Below, piece by piece: positions 9,406 through 17,786 of a DNA stretch of 64,000 bases. This DNA comes from Mycolicibacter sp. MU0083 (GTDB taxonomy: Bacteria > Actinomycetota > Actinomycetes > Mycobacteriales > Mycobacteriaceae), in NCBI RefSeq assembly GCF_963378075.1, contig NZ_OY726394.1, positions 3,348,001 through 3,412,000 on the forward strand, in the 5' to 3' direction. Under the pieces are notes generated by a model. It ran no database searches. It was given only the letters and a program-made list of their open reading frames with translations, and was not told where the DNA came from. Both the position numbers and the translations under genes were made by a program. Every line of letters starts with the position of its first letter. Within the stretch, counting starts at the first letter, position 1.

Positions 9406-9438
9406 CCCGCCGATCATATTTCATATATGATCGGCGGG
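9406..9438. terminator. Strong hairpin after the PE-PPE gene (terminator or operator)
   Basis: Perfect 14-bp arms CCCGCCGATCATAT and ATATGATCGGCGGG separated by TTCAT, starting 12 bases after the stop at 9393. There is no T-run after it (GTCTTCGG follows), so a factor-assisted terminator or a repressor site for the SDR gene at 9505 are both possible. It separates the ligase/hydrolase block from the SDR-ligase pair. Confidence 0.6.
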
Positions 9439-9504
9439 GTCTTCGGCTCGGGCCCGATCAGAGCCGCACTGCGGCACGCAGGAATCGACGGCAGAGGAGA
9501 CGGC

Positions 9505-10326
9505 ATGGCGGGGCGACTGACCGACAAGGTGGCATTCATCACCGGTGCGGCACGCGGGCAGGGACGGGCCCACGCGGTGCGGATGGCTTCCGAGGGCGCC
9601 GACATCATCGCGGTCGATGTGGCCGGCAAGCTGCCCGATTGTGTGCCCTACAACCCGGCCACTCCCGAAGATCTGGCCGAGACCGTGCGGTTGGTCGAGG
9701 CGACCGGGCGCCGGATGGTCTCCGCCGTGGTCGACACCCGCGACTACGACGGACTGCGCGAAGCCGTCGCCGACGCGGTGGCCACCCTGGGCCGGTTGGA
9801 CGTCATCGTCGCCAACGCCGGCGTCGCGGCCCCGCAGGCCTGGGATGCCATCTCCCCGGAGAACTTTCGCGATGTCATCGACATCAATGTGACCGGCACC
9901 TGGAACACGGTGATGGCCGGCGCGCAGCACATCATCGACGGCGGCCGCGGTGGGTCGATCATCTTGATCAGCTCGGCGGCCGGCATCAAGATGCAGCCGT
10001 TCATGGTGCACTACACCGCCAGCAAGCATGCCGTCACCGGCATGGCCCGAGCGTTCGCCGCCGAATTGGGCAAGCACGGTATCCGGGTCAACAGCGTGCA
10101 CCCGGGTCCGGTGAACACCGACATGGGCACCGGTGACATGGTCAGTGCACTGGGCCAGGCGATGGAGACCAATCCGCAGCTCTCGCAGATGCTCACACCG
10201 TTCCTGCCGACCTGGGTGGCCGAGCCGGAGGACATCGCCGGCACGGTGTGCTGGCTGGCCAGCGGTGACTCCCACCTGGTGACCGCCGCCGCGATCCCGG
10301 TCGACCAGGGCTGCACCCAGTACTGA
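9505..10326 (+). CDS. Mycofactocin-coupled SDR family oxidoreductase
   Basis: A 273-residue short-chain dehydrogenase. The NAD-binding motif 'TGAARGQGRAHAVRMA' at residue 13 onward, 'GADIIAVDVAGK' and the insert after it, 'NAGV', and the catalytic 'YTASKHA' are the pattern of the mycofactocin-coupled SDR subfamily, which holds NAD tightly and passes electrons to the peptide-derived cofactor mycofactocin. I chose the ATG at 9505 because GAGGAGA precedes it; the frame is open from 9427 but that part lies in the hairpin region. It likely oxidises an alcohol made by a monooxygenase. A close relative is at 27783. Confidence 0.86.
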   Translation: MAGRLTDKVAFITGAARGQGRAHAVRMASEGADIIAVDVAGKLPDCVPYNPATPEDLAETVRLVEATGRRMVSAVVDTRDYDGLREAVADAVATLGRLDVIVANAGVAAPQAWDAISPENFRDVIDINVTGTWNTVMAGAQHIIDGGRGGSIILISSAAGIKMQPFMVHYTASKHAVTGMARAFAAELGKHGIRVNSVHPGPVNTDMGTGDMVSALGQAMETNPQLSQMLTPFLPTWVAEPEDIAGTVCWLASGDSHLVTAAAIPVDQGCTQY

Positions 10327-10333
10327 GCCCGGC

Positions 10334-11806
10334 ATGACGGATTTCCGGGCGACGCTGTCGGCCAGATTGGGCGGCTACGGTAGCGCGCCCTTCATCCGGT
10401 TCGACCGAACCTGGTACTCCGGCAACGACATCACCGCCTACATCACCCGAGTGGAGGACCACCTGGCCCGCGCGGGTGTCGGTGCCGACGAGCCGGTCGG
10501 CCTGGTGGTGCGCAACCGGGTACCCCATGCCGCGGCCATCCTGGGGTTCATCGCCGCCGGCCGCCCGATCGTGATGATCTACTCCTATCAATCCGAGCAG
10601 GCGATCGCGCACGACATCACCGCACTGCGGCTCCCGGCGATCCTGGCCGACCGGCAGGACTGGACCGTCCCCGCACTGCGGGCCGCCGAGGATAGCGGGT
10701 CGGCCGCGATAGCGCTGTCGGGACCGGACCTCGGTGTCGAGGCACTTGCGCCGCGAACCGCGACCGACCCTGCTGCGCAGCAGTACCGCGCGGGCTTGCA
10801 CATCCTCAGCAGCGGCACCACCGGAGCACCCAAACGAGTGCCGGTGCACATCGCGGCGCTGCAGCACACCATGCTGACCATGACCGTGGGGCAACAGCCC
10901 TCCGCCGACGATCCACCCGAATTGGTGTACTGGCCGTTCGGCAGCATCGGGGTCTGCCAGTTGCTGGTCGGCCCCTACCTCGGCAAACGCGTCGTGCTGC
11001 TGGAACGGTTCACCGTCGATGCCTGGGTGGATGCGGTCAAGACCTACCGGATCAAACGGACCGGCGTGCAACCCGCACTGCTGCGGATGCTGCTCGAGTC
11101 CGACGTGACGCGCGAGGATCTCGCGTCCCTGGAGTACCTGCCCGGCGGTTCGGGACCGCTCGAGCCGCAGCTGCGCGAGGAGTTCGAGTCGCGGTTCGGC
11201 ATTCCGCTGTTCTGGGCTTACGGCGCAACGGAATTCGCTGGGTCGGTCTGTGCGTGGACACCCGAGCTGCATCGACGCTATGGAGCCACAAAACCCGACA
11301 GCTCCGGCAAGCCGCTACCGGGTGTGCAGGTACGGATCGTAGATCCCGACACCGGTGCCGAATTACCGGTCGGCGACCGTGGCCTGCTGGAAGCCCGGAT
11401 CGACCTGGTGCGCCCGGACTGGATCCGCACCACCGATATCGCATCGGTGGACTCCGACGGGTTCATCACGGTGCACGGCAGAGCCGACGGGGCGATCAAC
11501 CGCGGCGGGTTCAAGATCCTTCCCGAGACGGTGCGCGCGGTACTGGTCACCCATCCCGCCGTCCGCGATGCCTGCGTGGTAGGCATCCCCGATCCGCGGC
11601 TGGGTCAGGTCCCCGCCGCGGCGGTCGAACTACGCCACGACGCTCCGGTCCCGTCCACCGCCGAACTGACCGGACTGGTACGCCAGGCACTGCCCAGTCA
11701 TCATGTGCCGGTGGCGATCACGGTCGTCGACGAACTGCCGCGCAATGCGGCCCTCAAGGTGCGACCGGCCGACGTCGCCGCGCTGTTCGACGCGCGAGGT
11801 TCATGA
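10334..11806 (+). CDS. Class I adenylate-forming enzyme (acyl-CoA synthetase family)
   Basis: A 490-residue AMP-binding protein with P-loop 'LSSGTTGAPKRV', 'FWAYGATEFAG', hinge 'RTTDIASVDSDGFITVHGR' and C-terminal 'NAALKVRP' whose Lys would be the adenylation residue. The usual PRTxxGK context is altered to PRNAALK. It starts seven bases after the SDR stop and its end overlaps the convergent P450 gene by six bases. It resembles the 3549 ligase (both have 'VLLERF' and the R after PPK/APK), so the pair may activate related acids. Confidence 0.83.
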   Translation: MTDFRATLSARLGGYGSAPFIRFDRTWYSGNDITAYITRVEDHLARAGVGADEPVGLVVRNRVPHAAAILGFIAAGRPIVMIYSYQSEQAIAHDITALRLPAILADRQDWTVPALRAAEDSGSAAIALSGPDLGVEALAPRTATDPAAQQYRAGLHILSSGTTGAPKRVPVHIAALQHTMLTMTVGQQPSADDPPELVYWPFGSIGVCQLLVGPYLGKRVVLLERFTVDAWVDAVKTYRIKRTGVQPALLRMLLESDVTREDLASLEYLPGGSGPLEPQLREEFESRFGIPLFWAYGATEFAGSVCAWTPELHRRYGATKPDSSGKPLPGVQVRIVDPDTGAELPVGDRGLLEARIDLVRPDWIRTTDIASVDSDGFITVHGRADGAINRGGFKILPETVRAVLVTHPAVRDACVVGIPDPRLGQVPAAAVELRHDAPVPSTAELTGLVRQALPSHHVPVAITVVDELPRNAALKVRPADVAALFDARGS

Positions 11807-12979
11807 CGGTGGCCCGAGCCGCAACGGCAGCGTAGGCAGCGCGCAGGTCGCCGACGGCCAGGTGATCTCCGGTACGAAACCTGGGGCGATGTCGAATTCG
11901 GGAATGCGGGCCAGCCATTGCGAGACGACGAGTTTGAGTTCCATCCGGGCCAGGTGGGACCCGAGGCAGCGGTGTGGCCCGCCGCCGAATCCCCAATGCT
12001 TGTGCACTTTTCCGTCCAGGACGAGGTCGTCGCCGGAACGTTCGTCGCTGCCGTCGCGGTTGATCGCGCCCAGGCACAGCCGCACCTGGGCGCCCGCCGG
12101 GATGTCGACACCGGCGACGGTGACCGGACGGGTGGTCGCTCTCCCGACGACGGGGGCCGCCGGTTCGAGTCGGATCATCTCCTCGACAAAGGCCGGGATC
12201 CCGTCGGGATCGTCGCGCAGACCGGCGCGCAACGCCGGCCGGCGGGCGAGTTCGAGCATCGTCGTGCCGATCGTTGCGGTGACGGTGTCCAGGCCGGCCA
12301 ATACGAACACCAGCGACAACCCGATCGCCTCGTTGTCGTCGAGCGGGTCGGCGCCGTGCAGCAGCTCGGAGAGAATGCCCGGCCGCGGCTGCCGGCGTTG
12401 TCGCGCAACGGCCTCGGACAGATAGCCGAACAACTCCACCGTCGGGGTCAGGTCCACGCCGGCCGGGTCGTCGGTCAGGCTCAGCGCGATGATCGCATCC
12501 TTCCAGCCGACCAGGCGGTCGCGGTCCGCCAGCGGCAGCCCGAACAGGGTGAGGAACACCTGCGAGGGGTAGGGGGTGGCCAGTTCGGCCATCACCTCGC
12601 ATGTGTCGCGACTGGCGATCCCGGAGATGATCTCGACGGCCTGGGACTGCAGTGCGGGCAGCAGGGCTGTCAGGGTCTGCGGGCTGAAGTAGCGGTGCAG
12701 CAACTGCCGGTACCGGGTGTGGTGGGGAGGGTCGAATCCCAGCGGCACCAGCGGTACCGGGCTGATCATGTCGTCGTAGGGGATCCGGGAGGAGAAGGTC
12801 TCCCAATCGCGCAGGGCGGCCGAGACGTCTTCGCGGCGAGTCAGGTAGTACCAGCCCTCGCCGTACAGGACAGGCCCCCGATCCCGCAGCGCCGCCCAGC
12901 CCTCCCCGCGATCCCGGGCCATCGGCAGGTCGGCGTAGCAGACGTGCGGCAGTGCCGGCGCCAGGTGCGTATCGGTCAT
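11801..12979 (-). CDS. Cytochrome P450 monooxygenase, last gene of the MoxR/VWA operon
   Basis: A 392-residue soluble P450: I-helix 'AGLDTVTATI' oxygen-activation motif, 'EEMIRLEPAAPVVGR' with the ExxR pair, and the heme loop 'FGGGPHRCLG' with Cys338 as heme ligand. It hydroxylates an unknown compound with electrons from a ferredoxin. The start overlaps the stop of the DapB-like gene by one base (12979), so it is the last cistron of the operon that starts at 17695. A GTG directly before the ATG is possible but less likely. Class resembles CYP families used on terpenoids and steroids in mycobacteria; substrate not known. Confidence 0.88.
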   Translation of the reverse strand: MTDTHLAPALPHVCYADLPMARDRGEGWAALRDRGPVLYGEGWYYLTRREDVSAALRDWETFSSRIPYDDMISPVPLVPLGFDPPHHTRYRQLLHRYFSPQTLTALLPALQSQAVEIISGIASRDTCEVMAELATPYPSQVFLTLFGLPLADRDRLVGWKDAIIALSLTDDPAGVDLTPTVELFGYLSEAVARQRRQPRPGILSELLHGADPLDDNEAIGLSLVFVLAGLDTVTATIGTTMLELARRPALRAGLRDDPDGIPAFVEEMIRLEPAAPVVGRATTRPVTVAGVDIPAGAQVRLCLGAINRDGSDERSGDDLVLDGKVHKHWGFGGGPHRCLGSHLARMELKLVVSQWLARIPEFDIAPGFVPEITWPSATCALPTLPLRLGPPS

Positions 12980-14022
12980 CACCGCACCAGCCCCGGTGGC
13001 CGGACCAGGCCGAGGTCCAGATGGGTGACCCAGCCGGGGGCCGCGGCGCAGACCGCCGGAATGGTGTTGATGACACCCATCGCCGTCCAGTCATAACCCG
13101 GATGTGCCGAACCGCCGGCCCCTTTGAGGGTCAGTTCGGTGGGCGGATCGCCGTCGATGACGATCCGGTAGCGGGTCTCGCCCCAGTCCCATGCCGGTTC
13201 CAGTCTGTCGGGTGTCGCGGTGACATAGATCGCGTGAAAGACGATCAGCGGCCGTCCACCGGACCAGGCCGTCCACTCGTGATGCTGCGCGGCGACGGTG
13301 CCCGGCGCGATCGCACCCGCATCGTGCGGAATCGGTTCACGCGCGGTGGCCACGTCGACCTCGGCCGCGGTCACCTCGTCGATGGTGACCCCGAGCCCGT
13401 CGGCGATCATGTACATCGATTGCGCGAAGAACGGCAGCCCCAGGCCCAGTATCGTCGGTTCGGACAGGAAGGCGACCCTGTCCTTTCCGAATCCCATCCA
13501 GTCGATGTGATCCAGTGGTGCGTCGGCGATCACATCCACGACTTCGTAGACCCGGATGGTGTCGATTCGGCTCATCACCCGGGCCAGCGTGAGCGGTAGG
13601 ACGTCGCCGGCGTAGCCGGGATGGATTCCGCCGCCGTGGAACGAGACTCCGCCGTCGCGGCATGCGGCGCGTATCGCCTCGGCGGGCTCTGCGAAATCCG
13701 GTGAAGGATAGAAGAATCCGCTGGTGGTCACGACGTTCTTGCCGGAGCGCAGCAGCCGGCACACGGTCGCTACGTCCATGATGACCGGCGTGTAGAACAC
13801 GCAGTCGGCATCCAGTGCCACCATCGCGTCGACGTCGTCGGTGGTGATCACACCGGTGGGTGCGATGCCGACGATCTCCCCGGCGTCGCGACCCACCTTG
13901 TCCGGTGAATGCACCAGCACCCCGACGAGGTCATACACCTCATTGTCGGCGAAGTGCCGGACCCCGACCCGACCGACATCACCGGTCATCCACTGGATTA
14001 CCCGTATCTTATTGTCCGGCAT
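12979..14022 (-). CDS. DapB N-domain NAD(P)-dependent dehydrogenase-like protein
   Basis: A 347-residue protein beginning '[19 protein letters not shown]', a Rossmann nucleotide-binding start of the dihydrodipicolinate reductase-like family often annotated in mycobacteria as NAD(P)H-dependent amine dehydrogenase-like. Further family marks are '[16 protein letters not shown]', '[13 protein letters not shown]' and '[15 protein letters not shown]'. I chose the ATG at 14022; the open frame continues upstream inside the gene for the single-span protein, with which it overlaps by 14 bp. Co-transcription with a P450 and a membrane assembly suggests it reduces or oxidises the same substrate. The true substrate is unknown. 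Confidence 0.78.
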   Translation of the reverse strand: MPDNKIRVIQWMTGDVGRVGVRHFADNEVYDLVGVLVHSPDKVGRDAGEIVGIAPTGVITTDDVDAMVALDADCVFYTPVIMDVATVCRLLRSGKNVVTTSGFFYPSPDFAEPAEAIRAACRDGGVSFHGGGIHPGYAGDVLPLTLARVMSRIDTIRVYEVVDVIADAPLDHIDWMGFGKDRVAFLSEPTILGLGLPFFAQSMYMIADGLGVTIDEVTAAEVDVATAREPIPHDAGAIAPGTVAAQHHEWTAWSGGRPLIVFHAIYVTATPDRLEPAWDWGETRYRIVIDGDPPTELTLKGAGGSAHPGYDWTAMGVINTIPAVCAAAPGWVTHLDLGLVRPPGLVR

Positions 14023-14398
14023 GTTGTCTGGCCGTTCTCTCTTCGTAGCGATCGACGAGTTCCCGGAAACGTAGTCGGTGGTATTGCGGGACGGGCTGAA
14101 TACCCCAGATGTCCTGGGCGGTGTCCTTGCCCTCGGCCCCCTCGGGCGGTCCGAGCGGCGGGTAGGGGAACTTGCACTCCAGGTCGTCGTCGGAGTAGCG
14201 CACCTTGAGCAGTTCACTGCAGATCTGGGTGAGGCTCAGCGTCGGGTAGCCGTAGTAGACGGCCATGAACGGCAGGGTGAATGCGCCCTCGATGACCAGG
14301 GCCACCAGGCAGACGAAGGTGGCACGTTTGATCCAGGTGTGCATGCGCGCGTAGTAGGGCGTGGTGCCCGGGGGAAGCTCTTCGGCGGCGGTTTCCAT
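14009..14398 (-). CDS. Single-span membrane protein of unknown function with two extracytoplasmic Cys
   Basis: A 129-residue protein I do not recognise. Residues 1-24 are polar and end in 'WIKR'; about 26-50 form one membrane helix ('[20 protein letters not shown]'); the remaining 80 residues are hydrophilic, with two cysteines (QICSELL and LECKFP) about 16 residues apart that could form a disulfide outside the membrane, and a Pro/Gly-rich stretch '[10 protein letters not shown]'. The ATG follows GAGGAG on the minus strand. It lies 16 bp after the polytopic protein gene, with which it probably forms a complex. Confidence 0.7.
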   Translation of the reverse strand: METAAEELPPGTTPYYARMHTWIKRATFVCLVALVIEGAFTLPFMAVYYGYPTLSLTQICSELLKVRYSDDDLECKFPYPPLGPPEGAEGKDTAQDIWGIQPVPQYHRLRFRELVDRYEERTARQHAGQ

Positions 14399-14414
14399 CG
14401 TTGTGCTCCTCAGG

Positions 14415-15101
14415 TCAGTCGGTGAAGATCTCGCGGTTCACCGTGTGCAGGTAGGGAATTGCCAGGAAGGGGGTGATGTAGAAGATGTCGTAGAGCCACC
14501 AGCCGATGACCGGGAAGATGACGCCGGAAAACCGAACGTCGGCGAACATCGTCATGTTGAACACGTAGAGCACCCAGATCAGCACGCCCATCCAGCAGGT
14601 GACGACCATCCACTGGTGCCCCCAGCGCTTCATCTGCAGGAAGCCGATCGCGGCGGCGCAGCGCATCGCGAACACCGTGACGATCATGCCGAAGACCATG
14701 GACTTCTCCCCCGGTCCGGCGGCGCCGCCGACCCAGAGTTCGTTGTAGTGCCAGAAGTATCCGGCGTCGAACATGTGGCCCCAGCCGATCATCAGCACCC
14801 GGTTGATCAGGGTGTGGTTGGCGATCAGGTCCAGCGACCAGCCCAGGCTGTTGAGCATGCCGTCGATCAGCACCAGGTAGCCGATCAGGGTGACGATCAT
14901 CGGCCGCACCGACAGCCCGGCGCGCTGGGCCTCGCGCTGCAGCCACACCCCGCGCATGAAGACCGGGAAGCCGATCAGCCCCGGCGCCCACATCCCCATC
15001 AGTGCCGCCCCGACGATCATCCATTTGTCGGCCCGCCGCTGGGCGAGACGGGATTGCTCCCGATGCTCGTCGAGGCTCACCGATGGGTTGGCGATCGTCA
15101 T
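14415..15101 (-). CDS. Polytopic membrane protein, copy 1, unknown family (candidate membrane metalloenzyme subunit)
   Basis: A 228-residue protein with five or six membrane helices (about 28-52, 67-87, 98-116, 135-154, 162-184, 190-213). Several polar residues within or next to helices are identical in copy 2 at 17787: D112, H118 and E121 in '[13 protein letters not shown]', H162 in 'RWGHQW', D188 and D205, and H219 in '[11 protein letters not shown]'. Such conserved His/Asp/Glu in helices would suit metal binding. It starts inside the stop of the 43-aa gene (ATGA). I do not recognise the family; it does not align by eye with PmoA, PmoC or NorB. Function inferred only from its AAA/VWA neighbours. 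Confidence 0.75.
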   Translation of the reverse strand: MTIANPSVSLDEHREQSRLAQRRADKWMIVGAALMGMWAPGLIGFPVFMRGVWLQREAQRAGLSVRPMIVTLIGYLVLIDGMLNSLGWSLDLIANHTLINRVLMIGWGHMFDAGYFWHYNELWVGGAAGPGEKSMVFGMIVTVFAMRCAAAIGFLQMKRWGHQWMVVTCWMGVLIWVLYVFNMTMFADVRFSGVIFPVIGWWLYDIFYITPFLAIPYLHTVNREIFTD

Positions 15102-15229
15102 AGGTACCACCAGCCCCGATCGAACGACATGTAGAGCTGGATGAGGAACATCGTGAGCAGGTAGCCGTAGATGACGATCTGGAAGACGATCAGGGCCCGT
15201 TTGCGTTTCTGCTCTTGCCGGTCGGCCAT
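15098..15229 (-). CDS. 43-aa single-span membrane peptide
   Basis: A small protein of 43 residues: a basic head 'MADRQEQKRKR', one hydrophobic helix 'ALIVFQIVIYGYLLTMFLIQ' and an aromatic end 'SFDRGWWYL'. The charge pattern predicts the N-terminus inside. AAAGGA precedes the ATG at a good distance, and the stop overlaps the start of the polytopic gene by ATGA, which makes it a real, translationally coupled gene rather than chance. It is probably a small subunit or assembly factor of the membrane complex. Confidence 0.72.
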   Translation of the reverse strand: MADRQEQKRKRALIVFQIVIYGYLLTMFLIQLYMSFDRGWWYL

Positions 15230-15243
15230 TTCGGGCGTCCTTT

Positions 15244-16035
15244 CTATCGTGTGTCGGCGTCGAGAAGGCCTGCGGCCGCGATCTCGCGGAGCCCTTCGCC
15301 GATGGCACCGTCGGTACTCAGTGGGGCGAGGATGCACGCTTCGGCCGCTTCCAGTTCGCCGGCCCCGGCCGCGATGAGCTGGGCCGCGGTGACCAGGACC
15401 CGGGTCGACGGCGGTTCGAAGTGGAATGCCTCGTCGGCGGTCCGGATCGCGATGGCGCACTGCACCAGTCGTTGCGCGGCGGCGAGTTCGATGCCGGTCT
15501 CCGCGACGACGGCCTGCGCCTCCCGGTCGGGGGGAAGGTAGGTCATCGGCAGGGTGGCGAAGCGTTGCCGGAACGACGGTTTGAGCTCTTTCAACGAACT
15601 CCGGTACGCCGGGTTGTAGGAGCACACCAGCATGAATTCGTCCGGTGCCCGGATCACTTCGTCGGCACGGTCCAGATACAGGGTGCGACGGTGGTCGGTG
15701 AGCGAGTGCAGGATCGCCAGTGAATCGTGGCGTGCCTCGACCACCTCGTCGAGGTAGCAGATGGCTCCGGTTTTGACGGCCCGGGTCAGCGGCCCGTCGG
15801 TCCAGGTGACGTCACCGCCGGTCACCAGGAATCGTCCGACGAGATCCGAGCTGGTCAGGTCGTCATGGCAGCTGATGGTGATGACGGGCCGCCCCAGCAG
15901 TGAGCCCATGTGCTCGACGAAGCGGGTCTTGCCGCAGCCGGTCGGTCCGGTCAGCATCACCGGGATCTTGCGGGTGAAGGCCTGTTCGAAGAGCCGGACC
16001 TCGTTGCCGTTGGAATAGTAGGTGTCGCTACTCAT
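15244..16035 (-). CDS. MoxR-type AAA+ ATPase (CbbQ/NorQ/NirQ-like)
   Basis: A 263-residue AAA+ ATPase with Walker A 'GPTGCGKT' at 30-37, Walker B 'ICYLDEVVEARHDSLA' starting about 92, sensor 'CSYNPAYRSSLKELKPSFRQR' region and a C-terminal helical domain. This is the CbbQ/NorQ type, which works with a VWA-domain partner to remodel or load metal into a target enzyme (rubisco activation for CbbQ/CbbO; nonheme iron of nitric oxide reductase for NorQ/NorD). The VWA partner is the next gene upstream (12-bp gap). No rubisco or NorB gene is present, so the likely client is the membrane assembly encoded here. Confidence 0.88.
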   Translation of the reverse strand: MSSDTYYSNGNEVRLFEQAFTRKIPVMLTGPTGCGKTRFVEHMGSLLGRPVITISCHDDLTSSDLVGRFLVTGGDVTWTDGPLTRAVKTGAICYLDEVVEARHDSLAILHSLTDHRRTLYLDRADEVIRAPDEFMLVCSYNPAYRSSLKELKPSFRQRFATLPMTYLPPDREAQAVVAETGIELAAAQRLVQCAIAIRTADEAFHFEPPSTRVLVTAAQLIAAGAGELEAAEACILAPLSTDGAIGEGLREIAAAGLLDADTR

Positions 16036-16047
16036 CTGGTTCCCCTC

Positions 16048-17580
16048 TCACGTGCCGACCAGTTCCCGGTGCACGTGTGCCAGTACGCGCGGCAGGTCTT
16101 CGACCCGGCTGATGCGTTGTGAGCGTTTGGGTCCGAACACCTCGGGCAACGGGTCGACGCGGGTCGGGCCGACGCCCACGTAGTAGACCGACACGCCGGC
16201 GTCGTTGGCCTCGGTCACCGCGTGCGCGGCGTCCGACCAGGCGTACCTGCCCTCGTAGCCCTCGTCGGAGATCATCCCGTCACCGATGATGATGAGCAGT
16301 CGGCGCTCGGCGGGCTGGTCCAGCAGTCGGCTGGTCAGATGCCGGATCGGGGCACCGAGTCGGGTGTAGCCGCCGGCGGACAGTCCCAGACCGCTCGGCG
16401 GGACGAAGCGGGCCTCCGGAAAGTCCTTCAGGCAGCGGACTTCCACCCGGTGCCGGGTATTGCCGGTGAACACGAAGATGCCGTGCCGTTCACGGGCGTG
16501 GCTCATCGCCCGGGACAACGCATCCGCGCAGGCCAACTCCAGCCGGAACACCCGGCCCCCGTGCACTCCCAGCGACGAGCTGCCGTCGAGCAGCAGCGCG
16601 GTGCTGACATCGCGGTCACACGGCAACAGCTCGCGGAACAGTCTCGGCTCGCCGGCCTCCCCGGTGCGCAGGTCCACGTAATGGCGGACGTACTGGTCGA
16701 TATCGAGATCCGACCCGTCTTCAAGCCGGTTGATCATGGCGCGGTGGGTGTCGCGCTGGAACCACTTGCGCAGGTCGGCCGATGTCGTGGTGGCGGCACC
16801 CACGCTGCGGTCCCGCGCCGACTCCACCACCGCGACATGGTCGGGCATCAGGCGCTGGGTCCAGGCGTTCCACTCCGGATACGGGATCCCCGGCCGGTGC
16901 TCGGGAGTGACATCGCTGTCGTTGTCCTGCGGCCGCGACGGCGGCGGCAGGTTCGGATTGCGGACCCCGCCGTCACCGCCGACCGGTACCGAGTACGGCC
17001 GCGGCAGCCGCTTTTGTGTTGTGGTCCAAGGCATCCTGCCGAACTGCCGGCGCAGCCTGTCGGCCAGCCCGGTGGGCGCGGTGTAGACCGCCGGCAGCCG
17101 GCCGAGTAGCGGGTCGAGCTCGGGCCGATCGGGGCCCTGCGCCATCTCGACGGCGCGGGCGATCATGTCGCGGGCGTCGAGGTGCGGGTCCGCCGGGGCG
17201 AGATCGGGCAGCAGCCGGGCGAACTCCGGCATCAGGCCGGGCCACCGCGTCGCGATCCAGCCCAGGGCGACGCCGGCTTCGATGAGGGTCAGTGCCCGCA
17301 GTTCGCGCACGGTCAGTTCGTTGATCCGGTACTGGCCCACCCGGTCTTTCGACGACGAGCACTGCAGCGCGATGCCACAGGTCAGCGATCGCCGGGTCCA
17401 GTCGCCGCGCGCCGGCGGGTAGGGCACGTGGACGTGGCTGCGCGATGTGCTCAGGCCGAATCCGCGGTGTTCGCCGGTGACCAGTCGGGCGCCGGCGCGG
17501 TTCTGTTCGCTCAGGGCGACGGCGGTGACCGAGCAGCTGCGTTCCAATGCCATGGCGGCGGTCTGGTCGAGGTCGGCCAT
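16048..17580 (-). CDS. VWA-domain protein (CbbO/NorD-like), partner of the MoxR ATPase
   Basis: A 510-residue protein. The C-terminal third is a von Willebrand A domain with the MIDAS motif 'DGSSSLG' at 332-338, a Thr in 'GGYTRLG' about 405 and 'IIGDG' about 431, the metal-coordinating set of CbbO/NorD proteins. The N-terminal 300 residues are helical and include a Pro-rich linker 'NPNLPPPSRPQDND'. I chose the ATG at 17580; the frame is open much further upstream but only because of overlap with other genes. The gap to the 34-aa gene is 10 bp. It should bind the client enzyme while the AAA ring supplies force. Confidence 0.83.
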   Translation of the reverse strand: MADLDQTAAMALERSCSVTAVALSEQNRAGARLVTGEHRGFGLSTSRSHVHVPYPPARGDWTRRSLTCGIALQCSSSKDRVGQYRINELTVRELRALTLIEAGVALGWIATRWPGLMPEFARLLPDLAPADPHLDARDMIARAVEMAQGPDRPELDPLLGRLPAVYTAPTGLADRLRRQFGRMPWTTTQKRLPRPYSVPVGGDGGVRNPNLPPPSRPQDNDSDVTPEHRPGIPYPEWNAWTQRLMPDHVAVVESARDRSVGAATTTSADLRKWFQRDTHRAMINRLEDGSDLDIDQYVRHYVDLRTGEAGEPRLFRELLPCDRDVSTALLLDGSSSLGVHGGRVFRLELACADALSRAMSHARERHGIFVFTGNTRHRVEVRCLKDFPEARFVPPSGLGLSAGGYTRLGAPIRHLTSRLLDQPAERRLLIIIGDGMISDEGYEGRYAWSDAAHAVTEANDAGVSVYYVGVGPTRVDPLPEVFGPKRSQRISRVEDLPRVLAHVHRELVGT

Positions 17581-17590
17581 CAGCCCGGGC

Positions 17591-17695
17591 TCAGAACGTG
17601 CCGATGTTGGAGAACATCCAGTACCAGAACCAGATGACCAGACCCGTGCCGCCCCACGCCGCGACGTAGCGCAGGATCTCCCAGACGTAGTCCAC
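17591..17695 (-). CDS. 34-aa tryptophan-rich membrane peptide with GTG start
   Basis: Translation from GTG at 17695 gives 34 residues: 'MDYVWEILRYVAAWGGTG' then 'LVIWFWYWMFSNIGTF', an aromatic single helix. GAGGAGG lies 7 bases before the GTG, the best ribosome site of the region, and a -35/-10 promoter with an operator lies just upstream, so it is the first cistron of the operon. It would be missed by most gene finders. Likely a small subunit or stabiliser of the membrane complex, comparable in place to the 43-aa peptide downstream. Confidence 0.65.
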   Translation of the reverse strand: MDYVWEILRYVAAWGGTGLVIWFWYWMFSNIGTF

Positions 17696-17698
17696 GGT

Positions 17699-17775
17699 CG
17701 AGCCTCCTCGTTGACGGCATCATCGGCCCTGTCGACCGGTGCATCGTTTCTAACCCACTTACTGACTCCAGTCAA
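17699..17775 (-). promoter_or_regulatory. Promoter and TetR-type operator of the MoxR/VWA operon
   Basis: On the minus strand: -35 TTGACT (17770-17775), 17-bp spacer, -10 TAGAAA (17747-17752), leader of about 45 nt and ribosome site GAGGAGG (17702-17708) before the GTG at 17695. The -35 is embedded in the perfect dyad TGACT-CC-AGTCA (17763-17774), so a bound repressor would block polymerase. The same dyad occurs at 18471-18482. Confidence 0.68.
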
Positions 17776-17786
17776 TAGAAATGGGG

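Noticed and set aside
15244..17580. MoxR/VWA pair as part of a nitric oxide reductase or rubisco locus
   Set aside because: No NorB, NorC or rubisco gene is present in the window; the family resemblance alone does not give the client.
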